Shown: positions 19,527 through 30,480, numbered from the stretch's first letter. The stretch: 64,000 nt of DNA from Shinisaurus crocodilurus (GCA_021292165.1 CM037877.1:163366242-163430241); one strand, 5' to 3'. The notes: generated by a model not told the origin, from the letters alone. A program made the numbers and translations.

Positions 19527-20394
19527 ATACAGGGAAGGAGTGGCCAGGTGAAGGTGAAGGAGGAGGGAAACAACCTAGGGACTGAGAAAAGAAACCATGG
19601 ATTGTTCGATCTTCTGCCAGACAAACCCTGGGTAGGGCAACAAACTGTGGGTTAAATTATCCATGGGTTTGCGTTATATGCCAGGCCATTGTTTGTGAAA
19701 AGCAGCAGATCCTGTACCACATGACAAATTAGATGATAAAAACAGGGGAATTTCTAAAGCAGTTCTGTAGCATGAGTGCATGGATGGGTTTGATGTTCAA
19801 GGCAAAAAAAGTCCTGTTAGGCACCTGGAAGTCCATGGCCATGTTAACAAACCACAAACAACCCAGAAAGAAAACCCATGGTTTGTTGTTGGGTTGTGAA
19901 TTCTGGGTTGTTTAAAGCATGGATTGCTGTTACATGCAAATCCAGAACTGTGGGTTGTTCATGGGTTTTTTTTAACCAGGCTTCAGAGACCTGGGTCACA
20001 CATCATAGCCAATTGCTGGGTTGTTTAACTCAGCAATTGGTGGGGTGCATGGGAGAGAGTGAGTGAGCAAGCTGCCTCCTGCCCACTCACCACTTTCACT
20101 TTCAGTTAACAACCCAGGAATGCCCCGTTCCATGCTTGTTTCATGATGTGCAAACCCAGAAACTCTGGGTTGTTTAGTGGTTAAACAACCTAGAGTTAAC
20201 CCAACAAGTCTGAGTTGTTGAACCCCTAACAACCCAGACTTTCCAGGTTCACACGTCATGAAACAACCCAGGAATGGGGCATTTCTTCTAGGTTGTTAAC
20301 TGAATGTAGAAGTGGGTGAGTGCATGGGAACCAGCACACTCACTCACTTCAGTGCACTTACAAACAAACCATAGGTTGTTTGATCGTGCAAACT
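19433..20394. mobile_element. Composite inverted-repeat element of the AACCCA/TGGGTT type
   Basis: The left boundary CCTGGTTTGCACATAATGC and right boundary ATCGTGCAAACTAG are inverted matches of 10-14 bp. The inside is full of paired CATGGTTTGTTGTTGGGTTG / AACAACCCAG motifs (19855-20260). Flanks CACTTTGG and ATCATTGG agree at 5 of 8. The segment 19488-19838 inside it is duplicated downstream. Confidence 0.5.
19488..19838 (+). repeat. Direct duplication, copy 1
   Basis: A (GAT)n tract (19488-19525) followed by 315 bp (19524-19838) that reappears at a constant offset of 1218 bp with 5 substitutions and no indel. Its left boundary is the microsatellite. Confidence 0.93.
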
Positions 20395-20474
20395 AGATCA
20401 TTGGTGTCAGTCAAAAATGATAAAAACAACCAGCTGCTCTACATGCCAGTACTTCAGCACTTCAAAGGCATTTG

Positions 20475-20695
20475 GAGAGCCAGTGTGGTGCAGTGGTTGG
20501 AGTGTTGGACTGGGACTCTGGAGATTTGGGTTCTAGTCTCCACATGGCCATGAAGCTTCAAGTGACTTTGGCCCAGTCATTTACTCTCAGCCTAACCTAC
20601 CTCGCAGGGTTGTTGTGAGAATAAAATGGATAGAAGGAGGACCATGTAAGCCACCTTGGGTTCCTTGCAAGAGGAAAAAAGGTGGGGTATAAATG
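20475..20695 (+). mobile_element. Squamate tRNA-derived SINE with (GAT)n tail
   Basis: The head GAGAGCCAGTGTGGTGCAGT, B-box-like GGTTCTAGTCTCC, body GCCTAACCTACCTCGCAGGG and 3' end GTGGGGTATAAATGTGATGA are all present. Where other copies have AATAAATAAA, this one runs into the (GAT)n of the duplicated segment. Confidence 0.87.
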
Positions 20696-20744
<49 letters not shown>

Positions 20745-21056
20745 ATACAGGGAAGGAGTGGTCAGGTGAAGGTGAAGGAGGAGGGAAACAACCTAGGGAC
20801 TGAGAAAAGAAACCATGGATTGTTCGATCTTCTGCCAGACAAACCCTGGGTAGGGCAACAAACTGTGGGTTAAATAATCCATGGGTTTGCGTTATATGCC
20901 AGGCAATTGTTTGTGAAAAGCAGCAGATCCTGTACCACATGACAAATTAGATGATAAAAACAGGGGAATTTCTAAAGCAGTTCTGTAGCATGAGTGCATG
21001 GATGGGTTTGATGTTCAAGGCAAAAAAAGTCCTGTTAGGCACATGGAAGTCCTTGG
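20696..21056 (+). repeat. Direct duplication, copy 2
   Basis: A (GAT)n tract (20696-20743) plus the 315-bp unit 20742-21056, about 98.4 percent identical to 19524-19838 by direct reading. It sits immediately 3' of a SINE, while copy 1 sits after unrelated sequence. Confidence 0.93.
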
Positions 21057-21228
21057 GTGTACCAAACAGATGTCTCTAGAATGTGGCCTGGATATTTAGA
21101 GTCACATGGCTGTGCATTTAGGCATAAGAAAAATGGACAAAAACCTCAAGTAGAGGAATGTAGAACTACTGCTGCAGAGATGTCCTATCTTTCCATGTGT
21201 GCCACGTTATCTATGTATGATTTTTTTA

Positions 21229-21274
<46 letters not shown>

Positions 21275-24200
21275 TCCATTATACTTTAAAACAGAAAAAT
21301 GTAGTTGTGATGAGTAAATTCATTGTTATTTTATTCCAATGTAAAAGATTGTAAAAAAGAGTAATAATTGTAAAATGTCACAATGTCATGGGTCCACTAG
21401 GAAAGTTGCATTGTCTTTGATGAAATTCATGTCATGTGTCATAAGACTAGTTGTATCAAGGCTGCAGTTACTGCACACAAACTGGGTTCCAAATAATTAT
21501 TTTATAATAATTGTGAAAGCTGAAAGTTAATGACACACTTGCTGCTGTTAATGCAGCGGCATTATTTAAAATGAGATCTCTTTTATTAAAACAATTATTC
21601 TGCATTTTGCTATAGTAAGTCAATTTGGTGAGATGATTAGAATGCTGAAGTAAGAATTCTGTTGTTGTTGTTGTTGTTGTTGCTTATTGGGAAAATGGCA
21701 TGCCGCATGTGAACTGTCGGACAAAGGGCTGAGATGTTCTTCTAAAGCTCCAACATTTTTAGTCTGCACTGTTGTATACCTTTATATAAACCCAGCCTTA
21801 ACTTCTCTAGTTTCACTGATAGTACGTAGTCTGCTTTGTGACTATACATTTATTTCTGTATACTCAGCAGCATTAGCAATGTGCCACGCCAATATTTGAG
21901 AATGGCACATAACTAACACACACACACACACACACTCTCTCTCTCTTAAGGTTTCAAAAACTGTCCTAAAGAGATTTAGGTTTTAGCGGGATTGATAAGA
22001 GGAGAGCCAACATAAGAGCTCTTTCTTTGATGCGTATTATAATAGCAGGCAAAAAAACACCCCGGTTAGCCTTGAGAGCAGACCACTACACTGAGTAGTA
22101 CTCAGTTCTTTGGGACTGATTATGGCCTATTGAGGCAGAAAACTTGTTCGAGTTCAAACTCTTTGAATTCCTTGTTCACTCAATAGTGTGTCAAAAAAGA
22201 GCATTCAATGGTTCATGTAGCAAAATCACCGCCAGCCTAAATTGTTCCTATTTCTCTTTTGCATATGGTGGGCAAGAAACCTTTCAACACTCTTCCGTAG
22301 CACCATAATGCTTTGATATGGGTAACATTGCCATAACAGCCTGCATTAGGGAACTTATATTTTATTCTTCTTTTCAGTGTACATAAAAATCCCAGCTTAG
22401 TCCTTTTTTGTCTTTTGGATCCTTTGAACTCTTTCAGGCTATTTTTCAAGACTTTCTGTGCTTTGACGGTGCGGGTGCATTCACTGTAAAAGCAGTCAAA
22501 GCCGCAATGAGACCACAAGCAAAACTGTGAGTGTCTTAAGGAGAGACCACACAACTCCTACGAGTATTTGCATATTTTAGCAACTCAGGCCAGTGTGAAT
22601 CTCAAAAGTAAAGAAGGACACCGCCTCCTTCATTAGATTGCTTTAATTAAATAGCCTCGGTTCCTGTCCAGTTTGGGCAACAGTATTATACTACCTGTTT
22701 CACAACTCTTGGGTTTTCTAGTGCATGATAAGTCCTGCCTTGACATTACCATTAGAGAATATGTTTGCACTGCATAAGGGAGATTGAAGAATAAAGTGCT
22801 GATTCAGACACAAAAGTAGACACCCTGAAGTAGCCAACCTTAGGCTCAAAGGGAACAAGGCCAAAGACGGACTGCTCAGTTCATTTTCCAGCTCAGTAGC
22901 TGGGGTAATCCAGCCTAGCCAGCTGCTAACAAGATTGGGTCTGAAGTTTACCTCCACAATGAGATAATCAGATTACCAGCCACAAAGATCAAATAATGAC
23001 CCAGCTTTAGTGCAAGTTCAGTAGGCCCTTGATAGCACTGTGTGGTCCTTGAGACTTGATTAAAAAATTAAATGGCTAAACTTTGCCTCAATATTTCACA
23101 TTGGAATTTTGAGTGACTTGATGATTCTGGTCGGACAGCCATGTTTTTTTGGATTTTTGTTTACATTTTCTTATATATATATCTTTAAAAAAAACCCAAA
23201 CCAAGAGTGGAGAGGTAGGAGAATGGTCGGATGCGCCTGCTGAGCCGTTGTTCTTGAGCTGGGTTTTAAATGAAGCATGCAGAATTTTTAATTTGCTGGA
23301 GCTGATGAAAGTGATTGTGCTCAAAATAATTACTGGGAAGGAGGTTGGTTATAGCAAAGTAAGACCCATCTCCTCAAACCTCTTTAAAAACAACAAAAAT
23401 AGCCCACCTCCCCTTTGACCAAATCATGCCGGCACTGTACCACTGGAGCAAAGTAGCACGGGTTTCAATGGCGAGCAATGCCATTTGAAAGTTTTTCAGA
23501 TTTGGCTCCTGTATGATAGCAGTTTCAGTAGTAAAGGGATTATTCTGAGAGGCATACAAATGTGATTGTCTCACAGCAGATGGTGCGCACTGCTTCACCT
23601 TTGAGAAAAGTTAATTAAGCCAAGCATATTGTGCCCATAGAGAGGAAAATGTAGATGAATATTAAGCAATCAAACTCAGTGTCTCCTTTTTTCATGCCTC
23701 TGCAATGGGACACAGAATCCCATTGAAAAAAGAATTATGTACAGAATCAAATTAATTCACGACCAACTTTACTCTCTTCCCACGTTTTAACAGGGGTGCA
23801 CACCAGGCCCTTCAGAAGTTTTGTCCACAATCAATGGGCCACACTGCTGTGTCCACTAAATTAAATGAATCAGTGCAGAAAAATCTCTTGTGAGATATTA
23901 AAAGGGTGAAAGACTGTTTAATTCAAATCCTTCCGTAGGCTTTTCACAGCCTTCTTTTAAACAGTACAGTATAAATTATTAACTTAACTCCTTAAAAAAA
24001 AATAATCTTAGAGCAAATCACTAAATAGACACAATTACCCCCTTGTTAATGAAAATGAACACTTTGGATGCATGTTCAAAAGCTGGTTTTGGTTTTGGTT
24101 CTTGTTTACTGTTAATTTTGCTAATAGAACATTAAATCTGAATGCTGTAATTGCTGGTAAGGTGTTAGAGTAAAAACAAACCAATTAACACAGTTAATTG

Positions 24201-24670
24201 TTTTATATGAATATACAACTTTCTCTGCCAAAGAATAAAGCATGCAGTTATTGTAGAGATTTCCTTCTATTGACTTATATATCCATGCTTCACTGAAAAT
24301 AGTGCAATATTCACACAGTGTAACTATTTATACCTTTTAATTTAGAACGGCCTGATTCATTTCAATTTAAACTGCTTGTGGAGATTGAGCCCTGTGGTTC
24401 TGGTGGTCTCTAGAAACAAAGTGGAATGGAGGCTGCAGGTCTACTCACTTGTGCATTTCTTATGAAAGGTGGATGCCCAGGATAGGAGGGGAAGGTGTTA
24501 CCATCTGTAGAAGTATTCCGTTGACTGAACCCTTTCCCCTTGAAGCTGCTTGGTGGATGTGTTGTGTATGTGTGTGCTGGAGATCTGTCTGAATGTTAAC
24601 ACGGCCTTCAGACTTGAAATGCGTTTCGAGAGGAGATGTCATCCACATCATTAGGACGTCGATGGTTTGA
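21057..24670. other. Largely repeat-poor block, no gene recognised
   Basis: About 3.6 kb without a recognised transposon. Microsatellites: (AAT)n 21231-21273, (TTG)n 21661-21682, (AC)n(TC)n 21914-21946. The longest frame (22237-22554, reverse, 105 codons) has Cys and basic residues but no motif I recognise and no visible splice or promoter context. AT-rich, TAAT-containing stretches near 23980-24360 could be conserved non-coding DNA, which only an alignment can show. Confidence 0.5.
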
Positions 24671-24678
24671 CTGTAAAG

Positions 24679-24815
24679 CAGGACTAGGGAGCCTGTGGCC
24701 TTCTGGATGTTGTTGGACTACAGCTCCCATCATCCCTGACCATTGGCCATGCTGGCAGGGGCTTCTGGGAGTTGAAGTCCAAAACCCCTGGTGATCTACC
24801 TTCTGCCCACCCCTG
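24679..24815. mobile_element. Family C hAT-type element (complete)
   Basis: A 137-bp element from CAGGACTAGGGAGCCTGTGG to CTGCCCACCCCTG, with inner arms GGACTACAGCTCCCATCATC and GGGAGTTGAAGTCC. It is flanked by identical octamers CTGTAAAG (24671-24678 and 24816-24823), with central TA. Confidence 0.9.
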
Positions 24816-24951
24816 CTGTAAAGAACTGTTGCTGGTGTGGAAGGGAAGGGTGGTTAATGGAGCTCTCTTCCCTGTCTTTCCATGCACATTATGTGCTAGC
24901 GGTGTATTTCAGCCTGTGACTAGTTTCTTCAGGAAGGGTTCACGGTACAAA

Positions 24952-25175
24952 GAGAACTGTAGCTCAGTGGTAGAGCACATGCTTTGCATACAGAAGGTCC
25001 CAGATTAAATCCCTGGTGTCTCCAGCTAAAAAGATCAGGTAGCAGGTAATGCGATAAAACACCTCTTCCTTTAAACCTGGAGAGCTGCTGCTTGCTTGGC
25101 ACAGTAGGCAATCCTGGATTAGATGGACAAGTACTCTCTGACCTGGCATATGTCTGTTTCCTGTGTTTTTATGTT
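24952..25175 (+). mobile_element. tRNA-derived SINE (tRNA-Ala-like head), near full length
   Basis: GTAGCTCAGTGGTAGAGCAC is an A-box and D-arm region. CAGAAGGTCCCAGATTAAAT with following CCCTGGTG corresponds to the B-box/T-arm region with substitutions. The non-tRNA body GGAGAGCTGCTGC follows, with a tail ending TCCTGTGTTTTTATGTTCCT. It is not a functional tRNA gene: the acceptor stem is not closed and the sequence continues into the SINE body. Other copies: 15094-15592, 30940-31132, 60462-60633. Confidence 0.82.
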
Positions 25176-25349
25176 CCTGTGAAGTGATCCTAGCCTTGCA
25201 GAAGCCACATGGATTAATCCTATCCTATAGGTTAATCAGGAAATGGAAAGTTAGGGGTGGCTGGCTAAGGAATTAGTTGGGTTCTCTTTGTAATGCAAAC
25301 TTTCCAAATTCAGACTTCCTGAAACTGCAGGAACCCAGATGCAGTTGTA

Positions 25350-25680
25350 CAGTGATATTCACACCTCAGAATTTTGTGATGCAGTCCGCAAATTGAGAAA
25401 TGTGCATAATAGGGGAAAGTGTGCACAAAATGTATAGGAGAAAGAGCACACAAAAATGCAATATGTTAGGGGAAACAACGTTGCAAAAATGTGTATATTT
25501 GGAAAAGTATATAGAAAAATGAATACAACTTGAGAAGTGTGAACAAAAAGAAATGTGAATTTTCATACAGACCTTTGAGGGGGAAAAATAGACTGATGCA
25601 GAAAAGGGACAAGAACAAATTTAATTTGGAAAAATGGGAAACTGAACAGAATCAAACTTGACAGATTCATCCATCTCTAC
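25350..25680. repeat. Interspersed repeat related to 2640-3006
   Basis: Contains AATGCAATATGTTAGGGGAA, GTGCACAAAATGTATAGGAG and the terminus GACAGATTCATCCATCTCTA, matching the order in 2640-3006. Probably a part of a hAT-type element with a CAGGGATG-class end. Confidence 0.5.
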
Positions 25681-25829
25681 TGAAAGTTGAGTGCAACGTT
25701 CATATCTGGTACAATCTACCAGGATACCCATAAGCACAGCAGTTTGTACACATTCCAATCTAAAAATGTATGCATGAGATGTAAAAATGTTGATAAAGTC
25801 CCTATTGTCTCAAAAAGGCTGTGTATCCC

Positions 25830-25925
25830 AATTCTGTGCATGCGTACTTGGAAGCAAATCCCACTGAACCAGGTGGTGTTATTTAAAGAAAATCCCAAGT
25901 AAATATGCATACAACTGCAGGCTTC
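25830..25925. mobile_element. ~90-bp palindromic repeat family
   Basis: TCTGTGCATGCGTACTTGGA then AGCAAATCCCACTGAACC, with the opposing half CCCAAGTAAATATGCATACA. Diverged member of the family described at 35754-35848. Confidence 0.5.
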
Positions 25926-26009
25926 CTAGCCTTTGCTGAAGCAACAACATGAGCGTGTGTTCCTCTGTTTTCAAAGCTTAAAGTCTTCTTTAGTTCAGAC
26001 TGAGCGGGG

Positions 26010-26384
26010 GGCAGAGGTTTTATCTTACATAGGATAGTCCTCTATTTGAAAAGGGCTCAGAGGACAGTCCTTTATTTGAAGGCATCTTCTACTTGATGGG
26101 TTGCTGCCCAGTCCAAATCTGGTTTAAAGCTGAAGAACCATAAGACAGAAGAGCCAGCAAGGGCCTTGAAGTTGTCCATCAAGAATGAGCACCTGGACAG
26201 CAGACAGAGCAGGCACACAGCTCACTTGGTCAGACTTCCTCACTGTGATGAGATGTATTGTATTTCTATATAAATTTTAGTGATCATTTCTAATTTTGCA
26301 GTTCTACATCTAAATTAGCATATGCAAATGTTTATTGGTGATGCATTTTCTCTTTTGGGGGGCAATGTGGAAGTGGCCACCCTA
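26010..26384 (+). mobile_element. Family B hAT-type element
   Basis: GATAGTCCTCTATTTGAAAA, AGGACAGTCCTTTATTTGAA, a TATGCAAATG block and the right end GAAGTGGCCACCCTA are shared with 4067-4386 and 52504-52833. The left terminus is damaged and no duplication is visible. Confidence 0.72.
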
Positions 26385-26492
26385 ATCTAGACCCAGGCAA
26401 ATCAGTGACCGCTGAGTGTCAAGTTGTTTAGGTGTACTGCTACCTTTCCAGCATGGTGAATCTATACTGGAAATGCCTTGATGTGGTCATGC

Positions 26493-26639
26493 CAGGGATG
26501 GGGACTCGGACTCGAGGACTCGACTCGTGAGTCGGACTGAGTCCCCCCTCTGACTCGACTCGGACTCGAGTCCCAATATTTTTAATGGGACTCGAGAGTC
26601 AACTCGGGACTCGAGACCAAGGACTCGTCAACATCCCTG
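26493..26639. repeat. Left ACTCG array with its own internal CATCCCTG end
   Basis: Begins with the element terminus CAGGGATG and closes at 26632-26639 with CATCCCTG, preceded by GACTCGTCAA as at the true right end (CTCTTCAA). It is thus a miniature of the whole element's two ends. The octamer after it, GGCTGTGC, matches the outer duplication GGTCATGC at 5 of 8 positions. Confidence 0.75.
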
Positions 26640-26699
26640 GGCTGTGCCAGAAGGAGTGGAGAGGAGCGTGATTGCCGGCGAAGAGCACATGGAAGTGAG

Positions 26700-26936
26700 G
26701 TGTGCCGCTGCTCGGCCACTATGGACGGCTACCAGGAGTGCAGCCCCAACAGTGTGTCAAGATTTATTTTGATTGATGTGTTGCGTACTTGGGAGAGGCA
26801 GAAGAAGGACCTGAGATTACTCTGTGTGGCTGCTCTGAGTGTGTTTTTGGTTCCAGCAAGTTCATCACCAGTGGAGCGGGTGTTCAGTGAGGGTGGAATT
26901 GTGATGAGATCTCACCGTTCCAGAATGGACATTTAG
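26700..26936 (+). pseudogene. hAT transposase C-terminal (dimerisation) domain remnant
   Basis: The frame reads LRLLCVAALSVFLVPASSSP, then VERVFSEGGIVMRSHRSRMD, and stops. The block LS.F.VPASSSPVERVFS.GG...R..R..M is the conserved C-terminal dimerisation motif of hAT transposases. The N-terminal BED zinc finger and the catalytic DDE residues are absent from the element. The stop follows the motif where family members normally end, so the C-terminus appears natural. This is a remnant of a once autonomous copy. Confidence 0.92.
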
Positions 26937-27489
26937 AAAAAATCATGTTCCTCAAATGCAACATGGATAAGTTTTAGGAAGTACAGCAAGTTTATTTTTT
27001 AAAATCATTTTTCTAAAATGCAACGTTTCAGACATTTTGGGTTTGGCTGCCTCTGCCTGCCTGTCTGGGGTTCCCAGCCTCCTCTGCCTGCCTGGTCTCT
27101 TCTTGACCAGTTCAACAGTTGAATTGTCCAAGACAAAGGCCTCTGCCTGCCTGCTTTGGGGTTTCCTGCCTCCTCTGCCTGCCTGGTTATTTTGGGCTTT
27201 GCTGCCTGGTCTGTTCTTGCCAAAATCAGTTGCAGAGTTTTGAAATAAAAAGGCACACTTGTGCCTAGAATTTATTTAAACCACACATCTGAAGTAGCCT
27301 TATTTTGTTGGGAAAAAACCCCATTGATTTTAATAGGGACTTGTGGAGTCTGCTTTGGGAGTGACTTGTGACTCGTGAGTCACCATTTTGGACCAAGGAC
27401 TCGGACTCGGACTCGAGACTCGGGTCCAAAGACTCGTGACTCGACTCGTGACTCGAGACCAAGCACTCTTCAACATCCCTGGGTCATGC

Positions 27490-27904
27490 CTCAGCTGCGG
27501 TCCTGCTTGTACAAGAATTTCCATTCCTCTACTCAAGGCATAGGTGAACTTCTGTTCTTGACTGACTGTATGTGCTGCTTCTCCCTTAGATCATCTTCTC
27601 CAGCTTGTAGATGCATGGATAAAAGGCCTCAGGTATCCCTGCTTGCATGACCTCCTTTGCACTAGCCCCCACATTTTTGTATTTGCAAGTTCCCATTGTT
27701 GTGATAGTTATATTAAAAGGTGATGCCTGTGATGGACATCTTATATCTACCTTTGGCTTTGGAATGCCAGATTGTCATTTTATCGATCATTCTTGCCTCA
27801 GGCAATACCTCACCAATGACAGATTCAGACAGCTCAACATCTGGTTTGCTACCCTTCCTAGGGTAAACTCTTTCTGTTTGAGCTTGACAGACTTTTAATA
27901 CATT
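27490..27904. other. Non-coding spacer
   Basis: No feature recognised. The short overlapping frames are not supported. Confidence 0.35.
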
Positions 27905-28462
27905 TCTGACCCGATGGCCAAAAGCGGCCGAGTCAGAGGGGAGGGTTGTTTCAGCTTCCACAAAATCGCTTGAAATATTTGCCTAAATTTGGAGCCGAGA
28001 ACTGCATATCCCCAGCGCAGTTTGCGCAAATCAGGACTGACTCGTTAGATTCAAGTAGTAGTTGCTGTTCTTGCTGTAGCATTTAACATGAGAAGTATGG
28101 AAGCATCCTCCTCTCGTATGCACACACTCCAACTTGACCACCTTGAATTTTCTGACACTTAATTTCAGATTCGTGCAAAATTTGGGACTCGGCTCCACAA
28201 TTGGCGCAAATTTGCACAAATTTACACAATTGGCGCAAATTTGTGGAGCGGAGGCCCACATTTTGCACAAAGTTCTCCAGGTTTTTTAAAAAAAGATTAC
28301 ACAAATCACGGCCCATTTTAAAAACGGAAATCTGCATGCTGGCTTGACTCATGTCAGATCGAGTTGGTGCCAGTGTAGTTGTTGACCGAACAGAATCCAT
28401 GAGGCCGAGTTGAGAAATCCATCAGATTTTCACCTCCCTATCAGATTCCTCACACATCCCTA
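27905..28462. mobile_element. Probable hAT-derived repeat (CACATCCCTA end)
   Basis: The right end CTCACACATCCCTA is the inverse of TAGGGATGTG, the start of 30481-30865. The inside has repeated, mutually complementary GGCGCAAATTTG / ACAAATTTACACAATTGG motifs (28195-28250). The left terminus is uncertain. Confidence 0.5.
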
Positions 28463-29392
28463 CCCTTCACTAACCAGATCTGCTCTTTGATACACAGTCT
28501 GCAGTTACTCACCAGGGTCAAGGGCTATAGCTTTCGAAAAACACAGAACAATTGCCAGAGCTAATCAAGTATCTATGCCACATTATCTAGGAGCAAGTCT
28601 TTTCAGATATCACAATAATGGCTCAGTGCAGTTCTGTGTTTTAAGCAGGGGGTAGCTAATTTGGGGCAATTTTCAAATGTCGCTTGCATTTCCAATGCAC
28701 TGTCAAAACTCCAATGTGTACTGCATGTTTGAAAAGCCTATGCATATTTATAGCAGCCTATTATGTTATAGTTATTAAATAATTATGATGCAAGATATTA
28801 CACCATTTGGCTGCCATCTTTAGCTAATGTATAAGGGATGTTTTTTTTCCCTGTTAAAAAAAGGATTATAGCGTGCCGTGCTGCTAGAACAACATCCAAC
28901 GTGTAATACAATATTAACAGTGGCTTTGAAATGTAGAAGCTTTGCTTTGTGATGTCTTGGCTTGTTTCCCTTCAAGCAACCTTCCAGTAAAAGAAAAGCA
29001 CAGGGAACCATAAAATAAAACCCCACAAAACCTGTACAGCTTTCATTGCCTTTCTGCAGCTTTAGCAATAATTGATCTCTTTGTGCTTGGTGATTAAAAA
29101 AAAAAAGTCTTGAAAATGTTATAATTTTAATATGACCAACACCAAAGCCTAAATCTGATACAAGTGACTTTTTCTCTTCTGTTGTAGCCTTCCTCGCTAG
29201 CTTCAGAGAGTATGTGATATGCATAGTCATCAGACTACGGATAATTCTCATTATTGTGAGGTAAATGTATCTGCCATTTTACCTTTTGCATGATGGTTAT
29301 CCACATGGTTATGAATTGCAACTGCACCACCAAATGAGCATGTCTAGGGAAGTAAAGATGGGGGTGGGTGAGGGCCAGCTTTCCTTCCCGGG
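28463..29392. other. Non-coding sequence
   Basis: No repeat family was recognised. A 143-codon reverse frame (28820-29251) shows no domain or motif I can identify and spans poly-A-rich DNA. Confidence 0.4.
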
Positions 29393-29940
29393 TAGGGATC
29401 AGTAGGAAATTTGTTTCAGTCTGGTTTTGATAAGGATATACCAAAATGCACAAAGTTCTCCATATTCAGGACAAAAAGACCTTGGGAATTAATAATAATA
29501 ATAATAATAATAATAATCAAAAGTGGAAGAAACCGAAATGGGCAGATTTGTCCATGTAGGCCCAGAGCTTTGAGTGCTTTTCTCTTAAAATTCTGGGTTT
29601 GAATCCGTATGTATTCAACCACGGCAGTGGTGTTGAAATAGGGTTGCCACCTTTTTTTCATCACAGGTTCCTCATCGTCTTTAACAGCTATATGGTAGGC
29701 AGATGCATCATGGTCCTCTCTATGCAGGGAATAGCTGTACCTATTGCATTTGGCTGATGGATGAGGATTTTGCTTCAGTTCTTTTTTCCTTTTTTTCTGG
29801 TAAGAATTTACCAAAATTCATGAACTTCTTCATAAATCTGGGAGACAAAGAACTTGAGATTTTATTTTAAAAAAAATTGAATGCAGAAGAAAGTGAAATT
29901 GACATGCTGGGGAAAACATGGCAATGGCTGGAGCAGCTGC
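29393..29940 (+). mobile_element. hAT-type repeat, family E copy 1
   Basis: The order TTTGTTTCAGTCTGGTTTTG, CAAAGTTCTCCATATTCAGG, GAGCTTTGAGTGCTTTTCTC, GGGTTTGAATCC and, at the right, ACCAAAATTCATGAACTTC matches the reverse complement of 36841-37340 throughout. An (AAT)n tract (29490-29517) expanded where that copy has an A run. The end TAGGGATC resembles the CAGGGATG class. No clean duplication was found. Confidence 0.7.
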
Positions 29941-30160
29941 TGGTGCCGACAGCTTTTTTTAAAAAAAAAGTTCATAAAAATAAAAAATAAAAGGAGTGGC
30001 TGATGCTCCAACAGCATCAACAAGCACTTTTCTTTCTACAGTAAGAAAAAGAAAAAATATGCTGCCTTTACAATGGTAACTGCCTAATCTATACCCTGCA
30101 ACCACACGAACCATTTCACCTCCTCCAAACCACCCCCAAATGGCACCTTCTCTTCCAGGG

Positions 30161-30300
30161 TTTCATAGATCTCATAGATCATAGAGATGGAAGGAGCCTA
30201 CAAGGCTATCGAGTCCAACCCCCTGCTCAGTGCAGGAAACTAGAGGAGGGGTCTCCCATCCAAGTAACAACCAGGCTTGACCCTGCTTAGCTTTCCACGG
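30161..30300 (-). mobile_element. 5S rRNA-derived SINE with CR1-like tail, copy 1
   Basis: Read on the reverse strand: CGTGGAAAGCTAAGCAGGGT, then TACTTGGATGGGAGACC, which is the 3' half of 5S rRNA including the internal promoter region. This is followed by GGGGGTTGGACTCGATAGCC and TCTATGATCTATGAGATCTA, a CR1-type 3' tail. The second copy, same architecture and same 5' truncation region, is 50411-50572. Not a functional 5S gene: the first third of 5S rRNA is missing. Confidence 0.85.
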
Positions 30301-30480
30301 TTTGGGGCCAAAATGGCTCTTTCACAGTTCAGCAAACTAGCAATTTCAAGGTGGCTTGATTCAGCCCTGCTCTCCCTCCCTTGTGAGTCCATCTTAGTTC
30401 AACTGCCTCCTTCACCTCTTCCCTTCAGTCCTAGGCAGCTGTAGCCCATCTCTCCAGCCATATTAGGGAGATGCTGAATT

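Larger units (their letters stand above)
26493..27481 (+). mobile_element. hAT DNA transposon, internally deleted, with transposase remnant
   Basis: A 989-bp element with 8-bp terminal inverted repeats CAGGGATG / CATCCCTG and an exact 8-bp target duplication GGTCATGC (26485-26492 and 27482-27489). Both ends carry arrays of ACTCG / CGAGT motifs (26500-26630 and 27368-27470), a likely subterminal transposase-binding array. The middle retains the coding end of a hAT transposase. Autonomous hATs are usually several kilobases, so most of the gene is lost. Confidence 0.93.

Noticed and set aside
22237..22554. Possible exon encoding a Cys- and Lys-rich 105-residue peptide
   Set aside because: No family motif recognised and no supporting splice, promoter or codon evidence. 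A protein search would be needed to revive it.
24952..25030. Candidate tRNA-Ala gene
   Set aside because: A-box and B-box-like sequence is present, but the acceptor stem does not close and the sequence continues into a SINE body.
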